Shown here piece by piece: positions 1-9,340 of a stretch of DNA of 25,038 nucleotides. The notes under the pieces were generated by a model, which searched no databases, was not told the origin of the DNA, and saw only the letters and a program-made list of their open reading frames with translations. Origin of the DNA: Endobugula sp047619205 (GTDB lineage Bacteria; Pseudomonadota; Gammaproteobacteria; Pseudomonadales; Cellvibrionaceae); the NCBI GenBank assembly GCA_047619205.1, contig JBLHJR010000044.1, positions 1 to 25,038 on the forward strand, read 5' to 3'. Made by a program: the position numbers and the translations under genes. Each line of letters begins with the position of its first letter. The stretch's first letter is position 1.

Positions 1-66
1 ATCTTCTAGTCGCTCAGGTAGAAAAGTCACTTGGGTTCGAGAATCCCCTACTATAAAATCAGTCAT
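1..66 (-). CDS. IS1182-like transposase, N-terminal fragment (runs off window)
   Basis: Reading the minus strand from an ATG at 66-64 gives 22 codons, all open to the window edge, starting MTDFIVGDSRTQVTFLPERL. This closely resembles the start of IS1182-family DDE transposases, which begin with a short basic/aromatic stretch followed by a DRTQ-like motif and LLPE. Only the first ~5% of a protein that is usually about 450-550 residues is present, so intactness cannot be judged. It is too short to be found by a length-based ORF search. The fragment points leftwards out of the window. The assignment rests on family recollection of the N-terminal motif. Confidence 0.65.
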   Translation of the reverse strand, partial: MTDFIVGDSRTQVTFLPERLED

Positions 67-104
67 GATATGATCCGCTAGCCAGAAAACAAAATTATAC
101 CTTT

Positions 105-128
105 AAATGACTTTTCACACAGTCTGGG
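105..128. repeat. Possible terminal inverted repeat of the IS1182-like element
   Basis: About 45-60 bp upstream of the transposase start, the minus strand reads CCCAGACTGTGTGAAAAGTC. It has the GTGTGAAAA core that I associate with ends of several IS1182-like elements. It sits where the element's end is expected. The other end lies outside the window, so the repeat and its exact boundary cannot be confirmed. Confidence 0.3.
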
Positions 129-197
129 CCGATAGCAGCCATGTAGTTTCCCGAACAGTTAAAGACAATCAAGACATGAAAAAAACCAACCTCACAA

Positions 198-2927
198 ATG
201 ATAGTTAATCAAAATCGTATGACTGCTCTCGCCATCTTACCCAGCGGCCATCTCCATATTGCCGAGACTATAGAAGCCTTATTGTCCTCGAATGGTGAAG
301 AGTCTTTGCCCTCAACACTCAGCGCTGCCTTTAACGGTAACTTAGGCGAAGGCTTATTTACACTCGCTTGCACGAATACGTTCTCTGAGTTGTCTTCTCT
401 GTTTCATTATTGGCAGCAGTTTTCGAAAAGCTATATGGCATACCGTTGTCAGCTAGCGCCTGATTTAGGCCCTAAAGAGAAAACGCAACCCCTAACGCCT
501 ACCGCTTTTGTTGCCTTGCCACTGTTTGATGAATTACGTGCTAGTCCACCGACGATGATGGGTGCTGAGTATTTGTGCATGCTGACATTCAAGGATGCTT
601 GGGAGCAGCTTGATGGCTATCTTTGTCAGCAAGCCAATCATCATGCGCTGTCTTTGCGAGAATTTTTAAAACAATACGCACCCCAATGGCATCAGCTGGG
701 TCGGGTCTGTTTACATCTTGCTGAAAACAAGCAAGACCCAGACTACCCTTTTGCCTTTATGGCCACCTATGTTAGTGAATTAAATGCGCAGGACACGCCT
801 AAATACCGTCCGCTAGGGCAAGCATTGCAACAACTGTCTAGCGCAAAAAATACATCAGAATTGATTCACTTGTTGTCACCCTTAAATTTAGCGTCAAAAC
901 AGGGGCCAATCATAAAAGAGCTGATTGAATCGGGTGATATTTACCACCCATTAGCTTGGAGCGCTAACGAAGCTTACCAATTTATTCAAGAAATTCCTCA
1001 CTATGAGGCCGCTGGTTTAACCGTGCGCCTACCCGACTGGTGGAAAAAACGCGCACGTCCAACAGTGAGTGTCAGTATCGGTAATCAGACCAAAAACACG
1101 CTGAGTGTCGATGCCTTATTAGATTTCAGTGTGACCAAGACCTTGGGTGAGTCAGCGCTAACTCAAGCTGAGTGGGATGAGTTGATGGCAGCGGAAAATG
1201 GTCTGATTTTTTTTAAAGGCCAATGGGTAGAAGTCGATAAAGATAAGCTGACAGAAGCGTTACATCATTGGCAAAAAGTCGAGCAGTCTATGCTGGATGA
1301 AGGGCTTTCTTTTGCTGAAGGTATGCGCTTACTGGCTGGTGCGCCGATGGATTTAAAGTCTGAGATAAGCACCGTAAGCGAATCTGCTTGGTCCTCTATT
1401 CAAGCTGGGGAGGGTTTGCATCGACTGCTAGAGCAATTGCGTCAGCCGGAAACCTTAGCACTTGCGGGCTTGGAAAAAACCTTACAAGCAACCTTACGCC
1501 CCTATCAACAGCTCGGTGTCGAATGGCTATGGACATTAACGCAACTTAAGTTAGGTGCTTGTTTAGCGGACGATATGGGCTTAGGTAAAACCCTTCAAAT
1601 TATTGCTTTATTGCTCATACGCAAAAAAAATCGACCCCATGCGCATAAAAACAGATATAAACCCTCTTTACTGGTACTCCCGGCCTCTCTGTTGATGAAC
1701 TGGAAAGATGAGCTTGCCAAATTTGCGCCTAGCCTACGTTGTGTTTTTGTACATCCATCTCAAAAGCTTACGCTCGTTGAAAAAGACGCGCTGTGCGAGT
1801 GTGATCTGGTGCTCACGACTTATGGCATGTTGACCCGAGAGTCATGGTTAACCGAACTTTCATGGCAGTGGGTGATTCTGGATGAAGCGCAGGCGATTAA
1901 AAATCCAGGCACAAAGCAAAGCAAGGCCGTGAAACGGCTTCGTGCGGAGTCACGTATTGCGCTTACGGGGACACCCGTTGAAAATCGTCCCAGTGATTTA
2001 TGGTCGCTGTTTGATTTTATTTGTCCTGGATTATTGGGGTCGGCAAAACGCTTTCAAGGTTTCACTAAGTCACTGTCTTCGCGAGAACAGGATCCTTATG
2101 GGCCTTTGCGAAAGCTGGTTCAACCTTATATTTTGCGCCGCCTGAAAACCGATAAAACCATTATTTCTGACCTACCGGATAAAACCGAAGTGAATAGCTA
2201 TTATCATCTCAGCAAAAAACAGGCGGCTCATTACAAAAAAGCCGTATCAGAATTGCTTGCTACGCTGGACAATGCCGAGGGCATACAACGCAAGGGTGTG
2301 GTCTTGTCGTTTCTATTACGTTTTAAGCAGATTTGTAATCACCCCGCGCAATGGCTTGGCAATGGCGATTATGTGCCAAAAGACAGCGGTAAATTTTTAC
2401 GCTTAGCGGAGTTGTGTGAAGAAATTGCTTCGCGCCAAGAAAAAGTACTGGTCTTTACGCAGTTTCGAGCAATCATTGCCCCATTGGCTGACTTTATGAG
2501 TCATTGTTTTGGTCGCTCAGGCTTGGTTTTACATGGGGGCACCAGCGTCAAACAACGTAAAAAATGCGTCGATGCCTTTCAGCAAGAAACGGGGCCGCCT
2601 TTTTTTGTTTTATCCATTAAAGCGGGCGGGACGGGTCTCAATTTGACGCAAGCCTCGCATGTGATCCACTTTGATCGTTGGTGGAACCCGGCGGTTGAAA
2701 ACCAAGCAACGGATAGGGCTTTTCGTATCGGACAAAAAAACAATGTCATGGTACACAAAATGGTTTGTCGTGGCACGATAGAAGAAAAAATTGATCGGCT
2801 TATTGCTGAAAAGCAAGCCGTAGCGGAAGATATTTTGAGTCAGGGAACCGGCTCGCTGTTAACCGAAATGAGTGATGAGGCACTGATTGAGCTAGTGTCC
2901 CTAGATGTAGATCAGGTGGATCTGTAG
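198..2927 (+). CDS. SNF2/SWI-family ATP-dependent helicase-like protein
   Basis: A 909-residue SF2 ATPase of the bacterial SNF2 (RapA/HepA-like) type, expected to use ATP to translocate on double-stranded DNA and remodel protein-DNA complexes in the cytoplasm. Residues 1 to ~430 are a less conserved N-terminal region. The first RecA lobe has Walker A DDMGLGKT (Lys464), a DEAQ Walker B box at 562-565 and motif III LTGTPVENR. The second lobe has LHGGTS, motif V KAGGTGLNLTQ (~808-818), RWWNP (from 827) and motif VI RAFRIGQ. All catalytic motifs are intact. The ATG at 198 has no clear Shine-Dalgarno; the ATG at 219 (Met8) is an alternative. The next gene, a SWIM zinc-finger protein, starts 58 bp downstream; SNF2 and SWIM genes are often adjacent in bacteria, so co-transcription is likely. 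The precise cellular role is unknown. Confidence 0.93.
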   Translation: MIVNQNRMTALAILPSGHLHIAETIEALLSSNGEESLPSTLSAAFNGNLGEGLFTLACTNTFSELSSLFHYWQQFSKSYMAYRCQLAPDLGPKEKTQPLTPTAFVALPLFDELRASPPTMMGAEYLCMLTFKDAWEQLDGYLCQQANHHALSLREFLKQYAPQWHQLGRVCLHLAENKQDPDYPFAFMATYVSELNAQDTPKYRPLGQALQQLSSAKNTSELIHLLSPLNLASKQGPIIKELIESGDIYHPLAWSANEAYQFIQEIPHYEAAGLTVRLPDWWKKRARPTVSVSIGNQTKNTLSVDALLDFSVTKTLGESALTQAEWDELMAAENGLIFFKGQWVEVDKDKLTEALHHWQKVEQSMLDEGLSFAEGMRLLAGAPMDLKSEISTVSESAWSSIQAGEGLHRLLEQLRQPETLALAGLEKTLQATLRPYQQLGVEWLWTLTQLKLGACLADDMGLGKTLQIIALLLIRKKNRPHAHKNRYKPSLLVLPASLLMNWKDELAKFAPSLRCVFVHPSQKLTLVEKDALCECDLVLTTYGMLTRESWLTELSWQWVILDEAQAIKNPGTKQSKAVKRLRAESRIALTGTPVENRPSDLWSLFDFICPGLLGSAKRFQGFTKSLSSREQDPYGPLRKLVQPYILRRLKTDKTIISDLPDKTEVNSYYHLSKKQAAHYKKAVSELLATLDNAEGIQRKGVVLSFLLRFKQICNHPAQWLGNGDYVPKDSGKFLRLAELCEEIASRQEKVLVFTQFRAIIAPLADFMSHCFGRSGLVLHGGTSVKQRKKCVDAFQQETGPPFFVLSIKAGGTGLNLTQASHVIHFDRWWNPAVENQATDRAFRIGQKNNVMVHKMVCRGTIEEKIDRLIAEKQAVAEDILSQGTGSLLTEMSDEALIELVSLDVDQVDL

Positions 2928-2985
2928 TACACAAACAGAACATAAAAAGAACACATAGAAGAACACAAAAAGAAGAGACAACACT

Positions 2986-4029
2986 ATGAATTATGGTTGG
3001 CGTCCGTATGTGCCGGTGGCAAAACGCCGGGAGCAAACGGCAAAAAAAATGAATAAACTCCGTAAGAAAGGAATGACGATAGAACCGATTAGCATTGAGG
3101 GTCGAAAAATTACACGCACTTTCTGGGGTAACGCCTGGTGTCAACATATCGAATCTTTCAGCGATTACGAGAATCGATTACCCCGAGGTCGTACCTATGC
3201 TCGCAATGGTTCGGTCTGTCATTTATCGGTTCAAAAAGGCAAAATAGAGGGCATCGTTAGTGGCTCCGAGCTTTATAATATCCGCGGTGAGATTAAACCA
3301 CTGTCAAAAAATAGTTGGCAACAGATAAAAACACGCTGCTCAGGTCACATTGGCTCGGTGCTGGAGCTTCTTCAAGGAAAATTGTCTGATAATATTATGA
3401 GTGTGGTGACTGATTCCCAGCACGGCTTGTTCCCCAGCCCAAAAGAAATACAACTCAGCTGCGACTGTCCTGACTGGGCTGATCTCTGTAAACATCTGGC
3501 CGCTGTGCTTTATGGTATTGGTGCTCGTTTGGATGAATCACCGGAATTGTTGTTTGCCCTAAGAGGTGTTGATCATAACGAATTAATTAGTACCGATATT
3601 CAACTGCCATCTACAGGCAAACGACGACGCATTAGCGGCGATATTGCCGATGTATTTGGTGTTGAGCTAAGTCAGAATAACGAAGCAAGTGAAATTGTCG
3701 CGGTAACGAAATCTCCGCGCGCAACACCTCCTCGCTCAACATCAGTAAAAAAATCGACTACTACTAGAAAATCCGCGACGTTAGCAGACAAGAAAATTGA
3801 TCCATTTAACGCCACCGGCCCAGCCGTACGCCGATTAAGACAGCAGCTAGACATGAACAAGACCCAATTTGCCACACTTATTGGTGTCAGCTTAACCACA
3901 ATAACCCACTGGGAAGGTAAACGCGGAAAGCTATCGTTAAAGGACACGTCATTGAATGCGTTATCCAGGCTTTCTAAGCTTTCATCTGATGCAGCCTGGA
4001 AGCGATTGAAAAAAGGCGGTGGGTGTTAA
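2986..4029 (+). CDS. SWIM zinc-finger protein with C-terminal HTH domain
   Basis: A 347-residue protein. The SWIM zinc-binding motif is CDCPDWADLCKH, i.e. C159-x-C161-x6-C168-x-H170, matching CxCxnCxH. SWIM domains bind DNA or proteins and often accompany SNF2 ATPases, which fits the helicase gene 58 bp upstream. Residues ~230-265 are Ser/Thr/Lys/Arg-rich and look like a linker. Residues ~275-325 resemble an XRE/Cro-type helix-turn-helix (RRLRQQLDMNKTQFATLIGV, then a second helix with TTITHWEGK). That tail is unusual compared with plain SWIM proteins and suggests DNA binding. The ATG at 2986 follows a purine-rich tract (AGAAGAGA) acting as a modest ribosome site. Function is inferred; the helicase-partner role is a guess from context. 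Confidence 0.85.
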   Translation: MNYGWRPYVPVAKRREQTAKKMNKLRKKGMTIEPISIEGRKITRTFWGNAWCQHIESFSDYENRLPRGRTYARNGSVCHLSVQKGKIEGIVSGSELYNIRGEIKPLSKNSWQQIKTRCSGHIGSVLELLQGKLSDNIMSVVTDSQHGLFPSPKEIQLSCDCPDWADLCKHLAAVLYGIGARLDESPELLFALRGVDHNELISTDIQLPSTGKRRRISGDIADVFGVELSQNNEASEIVAVTKSPRATPPRSTSVKKSTTTRKSATLADKKIDPFNATGPAVRRLRQQLDMNKTQFATLIGVSLTTITHWEGKRGKLSLKDTSLNALSRLSKLSSDAAWKRLKKGGGC

Positions 4030-4046
4030 TGAGCTCAGATGGCAGG

Positions 4047-4072
4047 CACTCTCCTGCTCCACTCTCCTGCTC
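4047..4072. repeat. Perfect tandem 13-bp duplication
   Basis: CACTCTCCTGCTC occurs twice head to tail (4047-4059 and 4060-4072), just past the stop of the SWIM gene. Two copies only; most simply a replication-slippage scar. Confidence 0.8.
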
Positions 4073-4254
4073 CTCTCTTCTATCTGGCTGGGGCTTGATT
4101 AACACTCAATAATGTTTGCTTATGGCCGAAAGCGAAATAAAATCCCGATTAACTTAATAATGTTAACTGCCCTAGTGTAAGTTTTCGGCAGTTTGGGTTT
4201 CAATCTCCTATACTGGGAGTTGTATTGAGGTTTTGTAATTTTAGTGCATGTTTT

Positions 4255-4267
4255 GTAGTAATACTAC
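4255..4267. promoter_or_regulatory. Palindrome GTAGTAATACTAC, candidate operator
   Basis: A perfect palindrome around a central A, inside a T-rich tract ~420 bp before aceE. The core AGTAATACT fits the loose GT-N3-AC pattern of FadR-type GntR regulators; PdhR, which controls aceEF in Escherichia coli, belongs to that family. A related half site, ATTACTAC, lies near 4408. It does not match the E. coli PdhR box (TGGT-N3-ACCA), no pdhR gene is visible, and the distance to the start is large. The regulatory role is speculative. Confidence 0.3.
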
Positions 4268-4613
4268 TTTTTTGGTTTTCAAGCTAAAGGGTAAAAGCCT
4301 TTTAAAACCGTTGTTTAGGGGGGGAGTGAAGTTTTTTGGTTTTTTTGTAGTGCTAGGCAGAAGGAAAGTCGAAGCAATTGAAAAAAAACAGGAATTCGTG
4401 TAAAATTACTACAAGATCTGTGCTGAATGCCTATAACAACAAGTAAGGTCAAAGCCAGTCCACATTTTTTCATCTGAACCACATATGAATTAAGGCATCA
4501 GTGATAACCCAATCGTTGATGAATGAAGAGTCTGTAGCTAATAGCAAGAGTTGAATAAATTTGTTCCGAGGCTAAGTGTTATGTTGCTGAAGATAACGAT
4601 GAATCAACCTTCT

Positions 4614-4642
4614 TTGTGTAGCTCTCGTATAGCTCTTATTAT
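4614..4642 (+). promoter_or_regulatory. Candidate sigma-70 promoter of aceE
   Basis: A -35 box TTGTGT (4614-4619) and a -10 box TATTAT (4637-4642) are separated by exactly 17 bp. Transcription would begin near 4649, giving a leader of ~35 nt with the strong GAGGAG ribosome site at 4673-4678. Spacing and position are what an aceE promoter needs; no experimental support. Confidence 0.5.
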
Positions 4643-4683
4643 AAAATAAACGATCCCGAAAGGGTGAGTATTGAGGAGAAAAC

Positions 4684-7329
4684 ATGTCACACGATATTGA
4701 ATCCCAGGAATGGCTAGATGCATTCTCATCCCTAGTAAAGCATGCAGGTAAAGACCGCGCCGCTGAAATTCTTAGCAAATTAGGTGAGCAAGCGGGCAGT
4801 AGTGGTGTTGATGTTGCTTCATCCATCCGCACCGCTTATGTGAATACTATTGCTAAACAAGACGAAATTAAAGCGCCAGGTAATCCGGAAATGGATCGTC
4901 GTATCCGCTCGTTGATACGTTGGAATTCCATGGCTATGGTGATGAAAGCCAATAGTAACGATGATGGCCTAGGTGGTCATATCGCTTCTTACCAATCCGC
5001 AGCCGTATTATATGAAACGGGTTTCGAGTATTTCTTTCATGCTGACGGCAACGATCGTTTGGGTGACTTGGTGTACTACCAAGGGCATAGTTCGCCGGGT
5101 ATGTATGCGCGTTCGTATTTGGAAGGACGCCTAACCGAAGATCAGCTAGATAATTTTCGCCGAGAAGTCGATGGTAAGGGCTTATCCTCTTATCCTCACC
5201 CATGGCTAATGCCTGATTACTGGCAGTTTCCCACGGTTTCTATGGGCCTGGGTCCGATTACCTCTATTTATCAGGCGCGCTTTATGCGCTACCTGACGGC
5301 CCGAGGCTTAGTCGAAGAAAATAAAGCCCGCAAGGTGTGGGCATTTTTAGGTGATGGTGAGTGTGATGAGCCAGAAACCTTAGGCGCAATTGCCTTAGCC
5401 GCACGAGAACATTTAGATAACCTGACTTTTGTCATCAACTGTAACCTACAGCGCCTTGATGGTCCTGTGCGGGGTAACGGTAAAATTGTACAGGAGCTAG
5501 AAGGTGTCTTCCGTGGTGCTGGATGGAATGTCATTAAAGTCCTTTGGGGCGCTGGTTGGGATAAATTATTAGCGAAAGATACTACGGGTTTATTGATCAA
5601 ACGCATGAACGAAGTCGTGGATGGTGAGCTACAAGCCTGTAAAGCCAATGGTGGCGCTTACACTCGTGAGCATTTCTTTGGCAAATACCCTGAGCTTTTA
5701 GAACTGGTTAGTGATTTAAGTGATACAGAAATTTATCAGCTAAACCGAGGCGGTAACTCGGATGAAAAAGTCTATGCCGCTTATGCTCAAGCCGTAGCGC
5801 ATAAAGATCAGCCTACCGTTATTCTTGCTCAAACCGTCAAAGGGTATGGTATGGGCGAAGCAGGCGAAGCGATTAACGAAACTCACTCAGTGAAAAAGCT
5901 AGACATGGATAGCCTTAAGCAATTCCGTGATCGATTCGAATTACCTTTTAGCGATGAAGAGCTAAAAGAGTTGCCTTACTACCGTCCAGCGGCGGATAGT
6001 CCAGAAATGATTTATCTACATGAGCAGCGTAAAAAATTAGGTGGCTATTTACCTGCCCGCCGTAGTGAAGTTGAAACCTTAACCCTGCCTGAATTGGACG
6101 TATTTAAGTCGCAGTTAAGCGGTACCGGTGAGCGTCAAATCTCTACTACCATGTCATTTGTACGTATCCTTTCTACCCTAGTGAAAGACAAGAACATGGG
6201 AGCACGAGTGGTGCCTATTGTTCCCGATGAAGCGCGTACCTTCGGGATGGAAGGCATGTTCCGCCAAATAGGCATTTATGCGGCGGCAGGCCAAAAATAT
6301 GTGCCTTACGATTCAGATCAAATCATGTTTTATAAAGAAGATGAAAAAGGTCAAATGTTGGAGGAAGGCATTAACGAAGCAGGTGCTATGTCGTCGTGGA
6401 TTGCTGCTGCGACTTCTTACAGCACTAACGGCGTGTCCATGGTGCCATTCTATATTTACTATTCTATGTTCGGTTTCCAGCGTATTGGTGATCTCGCTTG
6501 GTTAGCGGGTGATATGCAGGCGCGTGGCTTTATGATCGGTGCGACTGCTGGACGTACGACGTTGAATGGTGAAGGTCTACAGCACGAAGATGGTCACAGC
6601 TTAATCATGGCGAATACCATTCCTAATTGTAAGTCTTATGATCCGACCTACAATTATGAATTAGCGGTGATTATTCAAGATGGTATGAAGCGTATGTATG
6701 CAGACAAAGAAAACTGCTTCTACTACATCACCACCATGAATGAAAACTATCAGCACCCAGCAATGCCTGCAGGCGTAGAAGACGGTATTATTAAAGGCAT
6801 TTATAAACTGCATGCCGGCACTAGCAAGAAAAAGAACCGTGTACAGCTCATGGGTTCGGGTACTATCTTGCGTGAAGTGGAAGCAGCAGCAGATATTTTG
6901 CGTAATGATTATAGTGTGGAAGCGGATGTATGGAGCGTGACCAGTGTGAATGAATTGGCACGGGACGGTCAGGATGTGAACCGTTACAATATGATGCATC
7001 CAGAAGCTAAAGCTAAAACTGCGTACATTACCCAGCAATTAGCTAAGGCTAAGGGGCCAGTCGTGGCGGCAACGGATTATATGAAAATGCACTTCGAGCA
7101 ACTGCGTGACTTTATCCCCGCACCATTAACTATACTAGGTACAGATGGCTTTGGGCGCAGTGATAGTCGTCAACAATTACGTAGCTTTTTTGAAGTTAAT
7201 CGTTATTATGTGGTGGTTGCCGCACTAAAAGCATTAGCTGATGAAGGTGCGATTAAATCTAGCGTAGTCACAAAAGCCATTCATGATTTTGGTCTTGATG
7301 CTGACAAAGTTAATCCAATGAGTGTATAA
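4684..7329 (+). CDS. aceE: Pyruvate dehydrogenase E1 component (homodimeric)
   Basis: An 881-residue E1, close to the 887 residues of the E. coli enzyme. It decarboxylates pyruvate with thiamine diphosphate and passes the acetyl group to lipoyl groups of E2, in the cytosolic pyruvate dehydrogenase complex. The ThDP/Mg signature starts with GDGECDE at residue 223 and ends with NCNLQRLDGP, about 30 residues later. The protein has the single-chain E1 layout (the alpha2beta2 type uses two genes). The start ATG follows GAGGAG (4673-4678) at a good distance. aceF starts 33 bp after the stop, so the two form an operon; no lpd or pdhR is adjacent. No truncation or frameshift is seen. Confidence 0.98.
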   Translation: MSHDIESQEWLDAFSSLVKHAGKDRAAEILSKLGEQAGSSGVDVASSIRTAYVNTIAKQDEIKAPGNPEMDRRIRSLIRWNSMAMVMKANSNDDGLGGHIASYQSAAVLYETGFEYFFHADGNDRLGDLVYYQGHSSPGMYARSYLEGRLTEDQLDNFRREVDGKGLSSYPHPWLMPDYWQFPTVSMGLGPITSIYQARFMRYLTARGLVEENKARKVWAFLGDGECDEPETLGAIALAAREHLDNLTFVINCNLQRLDGPVRGNGKIVQELEGVFRGAGWNVIKVLWGAGWDKLLAKDTTGLLIKRMNEVVDGELQACKANGGAYTREHFFGKYPELLELVSDLSDTEIYQLNRGGNSDEKVYAAYAQAVAHKDQPTVILAQTVKGYGMGEAGEAINETHSVKKLDMDSLKQFRDRFELPFSDEELKELPYYRPAADSPEMIYLHEQRKKLGGYLPARRSEVETLTLPELDVFKSQLSGTGERQISTTMSFVRILSTLVKDKNMGARVVPIVPDEARTFGMEGMFRQIGIYAAAGQKYVPYDSDQIMFYKEDEKGQMLEEGINEAGAMSSWIAAATSYSTNGVSMVPFYIYYSMFGFQRIGDLAWLAGDMQARGFMIGATAGRTTLNGEGLQHEDGHSLIMANTIPNCKSYDPTYNYELAVIIQDGMKRMYADKENCFYYITTMNENYQHPAMPAGVEDGIIKGIYKLHAGTSKKKNRVQLMGSGTILREVEAAADILRNDYSVEADVWSVTSVNELARDGQDVNRYNMMHPEAKAKTAYITQQLAKAKGPVVAATDYMKMHFEQLRDFIPAPLTILGTDGFGRSDSRQQLRSFFEVNRYYVVVAALKALADEGAIKSSVVTKAIHDFGLDADKVNPMSV

Positions 7330-7362
7330 CAACTTATTTAATGTTTTAGGAGAGAGTACACA

Positions 7363-9291
7363 GTGACCAAACAAATCGTTTCTGTTCCTGATATTGGCGG
7401 CGCTGAAGGCGTTGAAGTGATCGAAATTTCTATTGCGGTAGGTGATAATGTCGAGAAAGATCAAGATATTTTAACGCTTGAAACAGATAAAGCGTCTATG
7501 GACATCCCCTGTCCTGTAGGCGGTAAAGTAACCGCCTTAAAGATGAGTATTGGCGACAAAGTATCCGAGGGTGATGCCCTGATTGAGGTTGAAGTAGAAG
7601 CCGTGGGAGAAGCTAGTGTCGTGGACAGTGCACCAGCACCCGTTGCCGCAGCTACATCCAATAACGCTAGTGCTGAAAGTGCTGAAATAACGGTAGTGGT
7701 TCCCGAAGGTGCTGAAGGCGCTGAAGTGATAGAGCTATGTGTTGCCCCAGGCGATGCAGTCGCCGAAGGTGATTCACTTATCGTGCTGGAAACGGATAAA
7801 GCCTCAATGGAAGTGCCGGCACCACAAGCGGGGACTGTAATTAGCTTCATTATGAAGCCAGGTGATACCACCGAAGAGGGTGCTGCTATCCTAACCTTGG
7901 CGATTGGCGGTGCAGCTCCAGTATCCTCTCCTTCTCCTGTACAAGCAGCGACTCCTGCCGCTGTGGCAAGTGCTCCAGTATCCGCATCATCGGAAGAGCA
8001 TAACCAAGAATATATAAAGGTACCTGAAGGTGCCGAAGATGCTGAAGTCATTGAAGTGTGTGTTGCGGTTGGCGATGAAGTCGCCGAAGGCGATTCGCTC
8101 ATTGTATTAGAAACTGATAAAGCCTCGATGGAAATTCCAGCATCACAATCGGGTAAAGTCGTTTCTATCAGCATTAAGCAAGGCGATAAAACCAGTGTTG
8201 GTGATGACATTTTGGTATTAGCAGTTGCCGGCTCTGCAGTAGTGGCTCCAGTGGCAGCGCCTTTAGCACCAACACCAACACCTGCACCAGCAGTTACAAA
8301 GCAGACACCTGCACCTACTATTGCGCCAAGTGAAGCGGCTATCGCTACCGCGAGCAAGTCCACCGATGTTTATGCAGGTCCTGCAGTACGCAAATTTGCC
8401 CGCGAGATGGCCGTTGATTTAACCCAAGTATCAGGTACGGGTGATCGTTCGCGTATTATCAAAGACGATATCAAGTCTTATGTTAAACAAGTGATGACCG
8501 GTCAAAAAGCATCGCCAGCCGCTGCTGCGACAGGTGCGACGTCGGTTACAGGAACAGGCATTCCCGCTATTCCAGCGGTTGATTTCTCTAAGTTTGGCGA
8601 CATTGACATGTTGCCAATGAGTAAAATCAAAAAACTGACAGCTGCGAATATGCAGCGCAACTGGCTAAACGTTCCACACGTAACGCAGTTTGATGATGCA
8701 GACATTACCGATCTTGAGACCTTCCGTAAGGGCTTAAAAGCCGAAGCAGAAAAGCGTGGCGTTAAATTAACGCCGCTACCTTTCTTATTAAAAGCTTGTG
8801 CCGCCGCCTTAGTGGCAGAGCCGAGTTTTAATGTCTCGCTACACCATGACGGCGAACACATTGTGCAGAAAAAATACGTCAATATCGGTGTGGCTGTCGA
8901 TTCTCCTGTGGGTCTTGTTGTCCCCGTCATTCGTGATGTAGACAAAAAAGGTCTGTGGGAGTTAGCGGCTGAGTTTATGGCCATCATTGATAAAGCGCGT
9001 AACGGTAAATTAACAGCCAAAGATATGCAGGGCGGTTGTTTTACAATTTCTAGCTTGGGTGCCATGGGCGGTCAGGGCTTTACCCCTATTGTTAATGCAC
9101 CAGAAGTCGCTATCTTAGGTGTCTCGAAAGCAGAGATGAAACCTAAGTGGAATGGCAGTGAATTTGTTCCCCGCAATATGTTGCCTTTATGTCTATCCTA
9201 CGATCACCGTGCCATTAACGGCGGTGATGCGGGTCGTTTCTTCAACTACCTCAATAGTGTGATAGGTGATGTAAGGCGTTTATTGTTGTAA
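7363..9291 (+). CDS. aceF: Dihydrolipoamide acetyltransferase, pyruvate dehydrogenase E2
   Basis: A 642-residue E2 with three tandem lipoyl domains, a subunit-binding domain and a catalytic core. Each lipoyl domain has an ETDKAS motif; the lipoylated lysines should be Lys43, Lys146 and Lys253. Ala/Pro/Thr-rich flexible linkers separate the domains (e.g. ~287-330). The peripheral subunit-binding domain is ~337-375 (VYAGPAVRKFAREMAVD). The core ends with the active-site motif LSYDHRAINGGDAGRF, with catalytic His615. E2 transfers the acetyl group to CoA and forms the core of the complex. The start is a GTG at 7363, preceded by TAGGAGAG (7347-7354). The gene follows aceE by 33 bp and a strong terminator lies 50 bp past its stop. 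Domains 2 and 3 are the most alike, suggesting internal duplication. Confidence 0.98.
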   Translation: MTKQIVSVPDIGGAEGVEVIEISIAVGDNVEKDQDILTLETDKASMDIPCPVGGKVTALKMSIGDKVSEGDALIEVEVEAVGEASVVDSAPAPVAAATSNNASAESAEITVVVPEGAEGAEVIELCVAPGDAVAEGDSLIVLETDKASMEVPAPQAGTVISFIMKPGDTTEEGAAILTLAIGGAAPVSSPSPVQAATPAAVASAPVSASSEEHNQEYIKVPEGAEDAEVIEVCVAVGDEVAEGDSLIVLETDKASMEIPASQSGKVVSISIKQGDKTSVGDDILVLAVAGSAVVAPVAAPLAPTPTPAPAVTKQTPAPTIAPSEAAIATASKSTDVYAGPAVRKFAREMAVDLTQVSGTGDRSRIIKDDIKSYVKQVMTGQKASPAAAATGATSVTGTGIPAIPAVDFSKFGDIDMLPMSKIKKLTAANMQRNWLNVPHVTQFDDADITDLETFRKGLKAEAEKRGVKLTPLPFLLKACAAALVAEPSFNVSLHHDGEHIVQKKYVNIGVAVDSPVGLVVPVIRDVDKKGLWELAAEFMAIIDKARNGKLTAKDMQGGCFTISSLGAMGGQGFTPIVNAPEVAILGVSKAEMKPKWNGSEFVPRNMLPLCLSYDHRAINGGDAGRFFNYLNSVIGDVRRLLL

Positions 9292-9340
9292 ATAAGTGCT
9301 GTAGAATGCCTTGCATTCACTGGTACTTTTATAGTTATAC

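Larger units (their letters stand above)
4030..4613. other. Long non-coding gap upstream of aceE
   Basis: No convincing gene here on either strand. It holds a perfect 13-bp tandem duplication (4047-4072), a 7-bp stem with a 15-nt loop (AACTGCC 4165-4171, GGCAGTT 4187-4193) and a 13-bp palindrome at 4255-4267. It is AT-rich and T-rich past 4200. It probably contains the end of the SWIM transcript and the upstream control region of aceE. Confidence 0.5.

Noticed and set aside
6..46. tRNA-like strings: GCTCAGGTAGA resembles a D-arm and GGGTTCGAGAATCCC resembles a T-arm.
   Set aside because: The spacing is too short for an anticodon arm and the T-stem does not pair properly. The segment is explained as coding on the minus strand for an IS1182-like transposase.
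2800..3147. A 115-codon minus-strand frame across the helicase/SWIM junction.
   Set aside because: It overlaps two well-supported genes, and its product is unlike any known protein and lacks a ribosome site.
7461..8363. A 300-codon open frame on the minus strand inside aceF.
   Set aside because: It is the antisense shadow of the Ala/Pro-rich lipoyl domains and linkers, with a low-complexity Ala/Ser/Thr product and no ribosome site.
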